From Candidatus Wirthbacteria bacterium CG2_30_54_11 (GTDB taxonomy: Bacteria > Patescibacteriota > CG2-30-54-11), in the NCBI GenBank assembly GCA_001873755.1, contig MNZT01000098.1, positions 1-8,546 of the forward strand: 8,546 bases of DNA, given 5' to 3'. Shown here in pieces: positions 1 to 4,276 of the stretch. Every line of letters starts with the position of its first letter. The first letter of the stretch is position 1. Made by a program: the position numbers and the translations under genes. Under the pieces are notes generated by a model. The model worked only from the letters and a program-made list of their open reading frames with translations, was not told the origin of the DNA and ran no database searches.

Positions 1-684
1 GCTGTCTTCGGTGTCACGGTCTTCGATTTCATTTTCATCACTGTCATCACCCTGCTCGTCATCGTCGCCAGTGACAGGAGAAGTACCGGGATTGGGATCT
101 ACAGTCGTACCGTTACTGTAGGTGCCGACGACAGGAAGGCCGTTCAATCTGCTCACAGGATGGGGAAAGACGGAAGTGATATCCCGGCCACCCTGGATAC
201 CGTGATGCGTGCAATTGACCCAGGAGGGATGGGAGCTGACATCATACACCTGACCGTTATACGCGATATAGCAGGTGCCATCGCGTCCGTCATGCAGGGC
301 GAGAGAAGCAGCATCGAACACGGTACCACCCGTATTGACCGCGGAAGGAGTATTTGCCAGCCGGGGGATGGCCGGTGCTCCCGGGAACTGGACCATGGCT
401 ACGGGAGTGCCGCCGCCGGTTGCGGTAACGGCAGTTGCTGATGCATTATCCGAGGCCGGTGTCCCCTGCTCTGCCCCACTTCCATCGGTCTCTGCAGCAG
501 TGGATGCAGACTGTCCGTTCGCTGTGATAGTGGTCGAGGCCTGCAGCTCCTGAATCGGTTCCGGTTCGGCGGCCGGATTGGCCTTCTGGTACATGACCGC
601 ACCGGCAGCGCTGGCGGTCGTGATGACCGACACCACCCCGAGCCCTACGAGCAGTTTGTCCCAGCTGAGAAGCTTGGTTTTCAT
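1..684 (-). CDS. Exported cytochrome b5-like domain protein (C-terminus outside window)
   Basis: The reading frame opens at an ATG (682-684) and stays open to the window edge, giving 228 residues without a stop. An AGGAAGGGGA Shine-Dalgarno sequence lies just upstream. Residues 1-33 form a signal or anchor (positive start, then a hydrophobic stretch from about 10). Residues 34-115 are a low-complexity Ala/Ser/Thr/Pro linker. Residues about 124-190 resemble the short prokaryotic cytochrome b5-like heme/steroid-binding domain: a Phe-Asp-Ala-Ala-Ser-Leu start, CYIAYNGQVYDVSSHPSW (from 138), CTHHGIQGGRDIT (158-170), FPHP and LNGLPVVGTY. His161 and His175 are the likely ligand positions, and Cys138/Cys158 could form a disulfide. 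The visible tail is strongly acidic (Asp/Glu rich). The role is probably heme or small hydrophobic ligand binding outside the membrane; the ligand is inferred. The gene lies 66 nt downstream of a second b5-like gene on the same strand. Confidence 0.8.
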   Translation of the reverse strand, partial: MKTKLLSWDKLLVGLGVVSVITTASAAGAVMYQKANPAAEPEPIQELQASTTITANGQSASTAAETDGSGAEQGTPASDNASATAVTATGGGTPVAMVQFPGAPAIPRLANTPSAVNTGGTVFDAASLALHDGRDGTCYIAYNGQVYDVSSHPSWVNCTHHGIQGGRDITSVFPHPVSRLNGLPVVGTYSNGTTVDPNPGTSPVTGDDDEQGDDSDENEIEDRDTEDS

Positions 685-709
685 GGATAATCCCCTTCCT
701 GATAAAAAC

Positions 710-742
710 TAATCTACCTGTAGTATAGAAGGAGGTAGATTA
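710..742 (-). promoter_or_regulatory. Inverted repeat around a TATACT box: operator/promoter or weak attenuator
   Basis: Two perfect 10-nt arms (taatctacct at 710-719 and its complement at 733-742) enclose a 13-nt loop. On the minus strand the loop contains TATACT (722-727), a 5/6 match to a -10 box. The second arm is followed by GTTTTTAT, so the same element also reads as a weak AU-rich terminator. I see no good -35 hexamer at the proper distance. It lies in the 66-nt gap between the two b5-like genes, so it could uncouple their expression either way. Confidence 0.45.
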
Positions 743-750
743 AGACAGCA

Positions 751-1044
751 TTAAGGGAGTTTGTACTTCGTAATCAGCTTATAATCCGTCCCATGCTGAC
801 TGACAAAGATCGATGTATTGTCAGTCCCGCAGACGAACACATTCCCCCCTGAGTGGGTATTCTGCAGTTTGGTCACATCATAGCTGTAGCCGTTCACGGT
901 GACGATGCAGGTGGAGCCGGCAGAGGTGCTCCCTTGCGAACCGTTCGTGCTCGATCCCCCTCTCGTCGCGACCGCCAGCCCCATGAACAGGATGAAAAAG
1001 CTGACCAGTGAAAGAATTGCCAGGGCCTTCAGTATTTTATTCAT
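751..1044 (-). CDS. Small membrane-anchored cytochrome b5-like protein
   Basis: This is a complete 97-residue protein. Residues 1-27 form a hydrophobic N-terminal anchor or signal. Residues 28-44 are a Gly/Ser/Thr linker. Residues 45-97 are a compact b5-like domain with the family signature in order: CIVTVNGYSYDVTKL (46-60), HSGG (64-67, the counterpart of HPGG), CGTDNTSIF (72-80), QHG (83-85) and a closing Tyr-Lys-Leu. His64 and His84 fit the two axial heme ligands, although their 20-residue spacing is a little shorter than in classical cytochrome b5 (about 24). Cys46 and Cys72 could pair as a disulfide in an extracytoplasmic location. Heme binding is inferred from the family and not shown here. 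The ATG at 1042-1044 is preceded by GAGG with a rather long 13-nt spacing (1058-1061), so translation may be weak. The stop is TAA. The gene probably shares transcription with, or is a paralogue of, the b5-like gene downstream. Confidence 0.8.
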   Translation of the reverse strand: MNKILKALAILSLVSFFILFMGLAVATRGGSSTNGSQGSTSAGSTCIVTVNGYSYDVTKLQNTHSGGNVFVCGTDNTSIFVSQHGTDYKLITKYKLP

Positions 1045-1070
1045 TACTGATTCTTATCCTCATTAATACT

Positions 1071-1124
1071 CCTCCCCCATCAAAGGCATGTCGTTCGCGA
1101 ACGACATGCCTTTGATGGGGGAGG
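1071..1124. repeat. Perfect 54-bp palindrome with no loop
   Basis: Two 27-nt arms are exactly complementary and meet at gttcg|cgaac with no spacer. The flanking bases (t1070, c1125) do not pair. The element lies 27 nt upstream of the small b5-like ATG and downstream of the CoA-transferase. Neither side has a U-tract, so it is not a classic Rho-independent terminator. It could block transcription, protect an mRNA 3' end, form a cruciform, or be a mobile palindromic element. Confidence 0.9.
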
Positions 1125-1171
1125 CTGGGAGAGGGTGTTTCTTTACTTGTGAATTGAGGATCCCCCTCCCC

Positions 1172-1200
1172 CCGCCTTCAGCGAGGCTCGCCAAGGGCGG
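1172..1200 (-). repeat. GC-rich bulged hairpin downstream of the CoA-transferase
   Basis: The outer arms ccgcc (1172-1176) and ggcgg (1196-1200) enclose an inner gcga/tcgc stem, with short bulges between. It follows a first hairpin (1205-1254) in the same transcript direction. Its core, cctcc..gcctt..gcgag.ctcg (about 1165-1190), recurs at 4167-4186 downstream of the MMPL gene, which suggests a dispersed intergenic element. The function is unknown; 3'-end stabilisation or termination is plausible. Confidence 0.45.
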
Positions 1201-1204
1201 CTAA

Positions 1205-1254
1205 CCCCTCCCATCGGTACGGCGCTCACGAGCGCCATACCACCGAGGGCGGGG
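1205..1254 (-). terminator. Probable transcription-end hairpin after the CoA-transferase
   Basis: On the minus strand a long imperfect stem begins six bases after the TAG stop of the CoA-transferase gene. Its core is a perfect 6-bp stem (1221-1226 with 1231-1236, loop cacg). It extends outward through TCGGT and CCC/CCCC pairings with small bulges. No U-run follows, so termination is inferred from position and stem strength only. Confidence 0.45.
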
Positions 1255-1260
1255 AAAATA

Positions 1261-2673
1261 CTACTCCAGTACTATCGATCCCTCATACGGGGTGACGCCC
1301 TTGGGTACACTCTGCAGAGAAAAGTGCCGTGGCTTGGTAAAAAGCTCGTTCTCTGCGATGGATTTCAGATATTCCTCACGATACGACGGATGGCAGACCG
1401 AGGCGATGGCGAGGGCTTTTTCTCCCGCGGCAAGCCCTCTGAGGTCAGCGATACCGAATTCGGTCACCAGTACCACGCTGTCATAGGAGGAGGCGGTGAG
1501 AGATACCCCGGCCGGATGAGCAGGCACGATCTTCGAGCTGCCATCGCGGGTAATGCTCTTCATCGCGATGATAGCCGTCCCACAGGCAGGATCCTGCAGT
1601 GCCCGGACGAAATCAGGCTGGCCCCCGACGCCGCTGTAGTAGCGGCGGGCATCGACATAGTCGGCCCAGATATTACCGAAGAGGTCTGCCCCCATGGCAG
1701 TATTGATGGCGACGAAGGGCGCGTTGGCCTGGATCACCGATGCCTTGTTCGTATACGCACAAGGCCGCATCTGGACCCCGGTACGCATGTGCACAAAGTC
1801 ATAAAGCTCTCTCGAGCCCATGATGAGGCTGGTCGCGCTGTAGCCGATATTGTTCCGTTTACGGCGGTTCGTGATGATATCAAGTTTCTGCAAGGTCATG
1901 AGGCCATCGCCGTACAGTTCGGTCTGCACCCCGAGATCGTGAAAATTGCCGTCCCGGATCACCGCTACCACGGCGTCAGGGATCTTGCCGATGCCGACCT
2001 GGAGAGTGGCTCCGTCCGAGATGAAGTGCTGGGCGATCTGTTCGCCGATGCGGCGTTCGGCCGCCGAGAGATTGTCAAAATCAGGTGCTCTCAGCTCATA
2101 GACAGGCTTCACTCCCTCGGTGATGAGGTAGTCGATCGTGCTCGCGTCGACGATGCTGTGACCCTGGGTAAAAGGCATGGAGGGATCAAGCTCGGCGATG
2201 ACGAGCCGGGCATGGTTGATGGCAGCGTGCAGAGCTTCGGCCGAAAGTCCGAGACTATATTCACCGGTCAACGGATTCTGGCTGACTTTCAAAATAACAA
2301 AATCCGGGGTGTAATCATGACCGGGACGGATAATGCTTTCAATATTGGCCAGGGTGCAGGGGATATAAAAAGCCCGTCCCTCATTGGCTGCTTCACGGAC
2401 TTCTTTGGTAGAAAAAAGGGAATAGGCCATGATACGGTCCTGAAGCCCTGCTTTCAGGTATGGGACCGGCCCCTGAAGCAGCAGGTGGACCATGCGGATG
2501 AACGGAAACTTGGGTGACCGCGCCTCTATGGATCGAGTCAGAGCCTCGATACTGGCGGTCGGGGTGGCTGCATTGGAACCCAGGTAGCAGGTGATCTGGT
2601 CGCGGTCGGAAAAATGCTCAGAGAGCACATCAGCGATCTGAGAGGTGGTGATCACCTTTGGATTATGGGTCAT
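1261..2673 (-). CDS. Acetyl-CoA hydrolase / CoA-transferase family enzyme
   Basis: This 470-residue protein has the full length expected for the acetyl-CoA hydrolase/transferase family (4-hydroxybutyrate or acetate CoA-transferase type). It is a soluble cytoplasmic enzyme that moves CoA between an acyl-CoA and a carboxylic acid, or hydrolyses acetyl-CoA. Visible family motifs in order are VGIGKIPDAV (226-235), LGVQTELYGDG (247-257), GYSATSLIMGS (277-287), SGVGGQPDFVRAL (347-359), VTEFGIADLRG (403-413) and CHPSYREEYL (427-436). Glu252 in the TEL motif matches the catalytic glutamate that forms the glutamyl-CoA thioester in this family. The start is supported by GGAG eight bases before the ATG and a TATAAT box about 40 bp upstream. 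No partner pathway gene is adjacent, so the substrate pair cannot be assigned. In a fermenter it would typically link acetyl-CoA and acetate. The stop is TAG. Confidence 0.92.
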   Translation of the reverse strand: MTHNPKVITTSQIADVLSEHFSDRDQITCYLGSNAATPTASIEALTRSIEARSPKFPFIRMVHLLLQGPVPYLKAGLQDRIMAYSLFSTKEVREAANEGRAFYIPCTLANIESIIRPGHDYTPDFVILKVSQNPLTGEYSLGLSAEALHAAINHARLVIAELDPSMPFTQGHSIVDASTIDYLITEGVKPVYELRAPDFDNLSAAERRIGEQIAQHFISDGATLQVGIGKIPDAVVAVIRDGNFHDLGVQTELYGDGLMTLQKLDIITNRRKRNNIGYSATSLIMGSRELYDFVHMRTGVQMRPCAYTNKASVIQANAPFVAINTAMGADLFGNIWADYVDARRYYSGVGGQPDFVRALQDPACGTAIIAMKSITRDGSSKIVPAHPAGVSLTASSYDSVVLVTEFGIADLRGLAAGEKALAIASVCHPSYREEYLKSIAENELFTKPRHFSLQSVPKGVTPYEGSIVLE

Positions 2674-2712
2674 GACTGCATCTCCAAAATAGCTGGGGAC
2701 CGAACCAGAATG

Positions 2713-2718
2713 ATTATA
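2713..2718 (-). promoter_or_regulatory. -10 box (TATAAT) of the CoA-transferase gene
   Basis: A perfect TATAAT lies on the minus strand 39 bp upstream of the CoA-transferase ATG, just after the terminator of the previous operon. The hexamer 17 bp upstream (TATACT) is a poor -35, so the promoter may rely on the -10 region or an activator. A GGAG ribosome binding site (2682-2685) follows. Confidence 0.55.
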
Positions 2719-2753
2719 GAGAAACGCAGCACTTCAGTATACCTTGCCCGACA

Positions 2754-2787
2754 ACAAAAAAGGCGGGTTCACCTCCGCCTTTTTTGT
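2754..2787. terminator. Strong bidirectional Rho-independent terminator
   Basis: A perfect 13-bp stem (acaaaaaaggcgg at 2754-2766 with its complement at 2775-2787) has an 8-nt loop. The GC-rich inner stem is flanked by A6 on one side and T6 on the other, so it works on both strands. It ends the minus-strand lipoprotein operon 22 nt past its stop and insulates the CoA-transferase promoter immediately beyond. Confidence 0.9.
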
Positions 2788-2809
2788 CAACATAGGACTG
2801 TCACTACGA

Positions 2810-3115
2810 TCAGAGTCCGACATTCTGATCAGACAGATTGCTCTCATCAAGACTGCTGTCGTCAGTGCTGTCGACAAGCGTGTCGAGCGCCTGCAGATCA
2901 TCGTCGATGGCTTTCACTTCCACTGTTGTCCCAGGTTGCCCGGCTGCTTGTTCTGCCTGATCCTGTGGTCCAGACCGATCACCGGTATCCTCCGTCTCTT
3001 GCGTCGATGAACCATTGTCTGAAGTGGTACCACGGGTACAGGCGGAGAATGCTCCGACCGAGAGGACAAAAACACTGACCAGGGCGATACCCTGAAACAC
3101 ACGCAGATACTTCAT
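2810..3115 (-). CDS. Small acidic putative lipoprotein
   Basis: This is a 101-residue protein. The ATG at 3113-3115 is chosen because GGGAG lies at the correct distance upstream and because it begins a clear signal peptide (MKYLRVFQGIALVSVFVLSV). The signal ends in GAFSAC, with Cys26 as a near-consensus lipobox cysteine. Longer in-frame starts would overlap the preceding gene and bury the signal. The mature part is hydrophilic, low in complexity and very acidic, with Asp/Glu/Ser/Thr/Gln and an Asp-rich C-terminus (DDDLQALDTLVDSTDDSSLD). No enzymatic domain is recognisable. It is probably a cell-surface lipoprotein; metal or cation binding by the acidic tail is only a guess. It follows the coiled-coil gene by 19 nt in the same operon and is closed by the strong terminator 22 nt downstream. 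Confidence 0.8.
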   Translation of the reverse strand: MKYLRVFQGIALVSVFVLSVGAFSACTRGTTSDNGSSTQETEDTGDRSGPQDQAEQAAGQPGTTVEVKAIDDDLQALDTLVDSTDDSSLDESNLSDQNVGL

Positions 3116-3134
3116 GATGATCTCCCTGGGATAA

Positions 3135-3764
3135 TTAATCTGTGACCGTAGAAGAAACAGGACGAAGTTCCTGCATCTGCGCGCGAAGCGCCTCGATAGC
3201 AGGTCTGATGGTATCTGCATAGAACAGACGGATCTCGACCCGTTCCTGTCGAAGCGATTGGAGCTGCAGCCTGGAGTCAGCCAAACCCTGCCGGAAATCG
3301 CCCTCAGCATGCCCGCAGGCCAGTGTATGCGCAGCCGCGAGAGAATCGATGAAAGCAGCGTAATCACTGCCATACTGCACGATCATACTGTTGAGGGTGG
3401 ACAGGCCAACGGCTAGAGTCGCAGTATCGGCACCTCTGGCTGCCAGTCGGTCGATGACGGACTGGATGCGTGTTTTCAGATTTTCATATGCTTTCAGGTG
3501 GGCGGTTCTTTTGGACTCAAAATCCTGCGTTCTCGTACTGAGACGGGTCTGGATCTCCTGACACTTCTCGTCCGCAAATGCCTCCCGCAGATCCTGCCGC
3601 TCCTGCCTCCGGGCCGCATTCTCTTCCTGCATCGCCTGCCTCTGTGATAGCATCGCATCTCTCTGAGCCTGGATATCATCGCGGTCCGCCATGGCAGAAG
3701 CGGTCGTGGTCGACACGAACACCAGCACCAGGACAGCCAGGATACTTGTTAGTTTTTTGAACAT
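3135..3764 (-). CDS. Secreted coiled-coil protein of unknown function
   Basis: This is a 209-residue protein with a typical signal peptide: MFKK, then a hydrophobic core to about residue 20, and a probable cleavage site after ASA (residue 24). The mature protein is almost entirely charged and helical, rich in Gln, Arg, Glu, Ala and Asp. Long heptad-like stretches occur at 27-110 (RDAMLSQRQAMQEENAARRQ and onward) and 155-200. There are just two cysteines, Cys68 and Cys150, which could be bridged outside the cytoplasm. I do not recognise a named family; a periplasmic chaperone-like, scaffold or surface coiled-coil role is possible. GGGGAG sits 8 nt before the ATG (3762-3764). It is the first well-supported gene of an operon with the acidic lipoprotein. 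Confidence 0.85.
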   Translation of the reverse strand: MFKKLTSILAVLVLVFVSTTTASAMADRDDIQAQRDAMLSQRQAMQEENAARRQERQDLREAFADEKCQEIQTRLSTRTQDFESKRTAHLKAYENLKTRIQSVIDRLAARGADTATLAVGLSTLNSMIVQYGSDYAAFIDSLAAAHTLACGHAEGDFRQGLADSRLQLQSLRQERVEIRLFYADTIRPAIEALRAQMQELRPVSSTVTD

Positions 3765-3794
3765 GGCAGAACTCCCCAGTTGAAATAAGCGCTT

Positions 3795-3959
3795 TTAGCG
3801 TACACTCACTTTTTCTATCCGTAAAGGGTTTCCGGTCATATCTCTCAAGGTTCGCAAAAGGACTTCTGAGGGATCCTCTACTCTCGTCTGACGCATCAGG
3901 GGCATGGTCGACCGGAAAAATCGACAAAACAGGCCCCCAAAAATAGTTAGTATTTTCAT
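3795..3959 (-). CDS. Possible 54-residue small protein upstream of the secreted-protein operon
   Basis: The frame from ATG 3957-3959 to TAA 3795-3797 encodes a hydrophobic start (MKILTIFGGLFCRFF) and an amphipathic, charged second half with a protein-like composition. It ends 30 nt before the secreted coiled-coil gene. No Shine-Dalgarno sequence is visible, and it lies just downstream of the leader hairpin. It could equally be an untranslated leader. Confidence 0.28.
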   Translation of the reverse strand: MKILTIFGGLFCRFFRSTMPLMRQTRVEDPSEVLLRTLRDMTGNPLRIEKVSVR

Positions 3960-3967
3960 AGATAATA

Positions 3968-4012
3968 AAAGATAAAGGCTGCTCGTCATCTGTACGTGCT
4001 GCCTTTATCTTT
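3968..4012 (-). ncRNA. Candidate leader RNA hairpin or attenuator
   Basis: A perfect 12-bp outer stem (aaagataaaggc at 3968-3979 with 4001-4012) continues inward as a T-T mismatch, 2 bp, another T-T mismatch, 3 bp and a 7-nt loop. A sigma70-like promoter (4021-4048) would start transcription one or two bases before the stem. On the minus strand the stem is followed by U-rich UUUAUUAU, as in an attenuator or a small-RNA terminator. No known riboswitch class was recognised. Confidence 0.4.
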
Positions 4013-4020
4013 GTCTATAA

Positions 4021-4048
4021 ATCATACTATTAGCTGTAAGAAAGTCTA
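4021..4048 (-). promoter_or_regulatory. Sigma70-like promoter of the secreted-protein operon
   Basis: On the minus strand TAGACT (4043-4048, 4/6 match to TTGACA) and TATGAT (4021-4026, 5/6) are separated by 16 bp. The predicted start near 4014 falls at the base of the 3968-4012 hairpin. Transcription would proceed through the possible small ORF into the coiled-coil and lipoprotein genes. Confidence 0.5.
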
Positions 4049-4052
4049 GCGT

Positions 4053-4089
4053 TGTTTGCCAGCAAACAGTAGAAATGTTGCAGTGCAAC
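4053..4089. repeat. Two small inverted repeats upstream of the -35 box
   Basis: One repeat is tgtttgc/gcaaaca with a 2-nt spacer (4053-4068). The other is gttgca/tgcaac with a 1-nt spacer (4077-4089). Both lie directly upstream of the -35 hexamer at 4043-4048, a usual place for regulator binding. Next to them is a 10-nt imperfect direct repeat, gctacaacct/gctacaatct (4093-4112). A role as operators is inferred from position. Confidence 0.35.
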
Positions 4090-4123
4090 GTCGCTACAAC
4101 CTGCTACAATCTACCAACCAAAG

Positions 4124-4148
4124 AGAGACGACCCACCGGGTCGTCTCT
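4124..4148. terminator. Terminator-like hairpin downstream of the MMPL gene
   Basis: A perfect 11-bp stem (agagacgaccc with gggtcgtctct) has a 3-nt loop and lies about 130 nt past the MMPL stop. No long U-tract follows, though the minus strand continues CTTTGGTTGG. It probably ends MMPL transcription before the next promoter. Confidence 0.55.
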
Positions 4149-4276
4149 ACCCTTTCGACTCGGATGCCTCCGCCTTGCGAGACTCGTCGCAGCGACGGTC
4201 GCTCAGGGTTGTAAACCCATTAACCCGCCAACTCGCACTTGTCCTCCATAGCTCATTTGGCGAAGGAGGAAACCCG
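4149..4276 (-). repeat. Structured GC-rich intergenic element after the MMPL stop
   Basis: This 128-nt stretch between the MMPL stop and the 4124-4148 hairpin contains several small stems: tcctcc/ggagga (4242-4247 with 4265-4270), gggtt/aaccc (4206-4218) and agcga/tcgct (4191-4203). It shares the core cctcc.gcctt.gcgag.ctcg (4167-4186) with the element at 1165-1190 behind the CoA-transferase gene. No ORF with a signal or ribosome binding site was seen. The function is unknown; it may be a dispersed 3'-end repeat. Confidence 0.4.

Noticed and set aside
1324..2517. 397-codon plus-strand frame opposite the CoA-transferase
   Set aside because: It is an antisense shadow of a complete, motif-bearing enzyme gene, and its translation has no recognisable domain or secretion signal.
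3116..3373. Longer start for the acidic lipoprotein frame
   Set aside because: It would overlap most of the 3' half of the secreted coiled-coil gene and push the signal peptide into the interior. The ATG at 3115 has a good Shine-Dalgarno sequence.
4053..4276. Integron attC or recombination site suggested by the many inverted repeats and gttaac motifs
   Set aside because: No paired core sites in the right order, no integrase and no gene cassette are visible.
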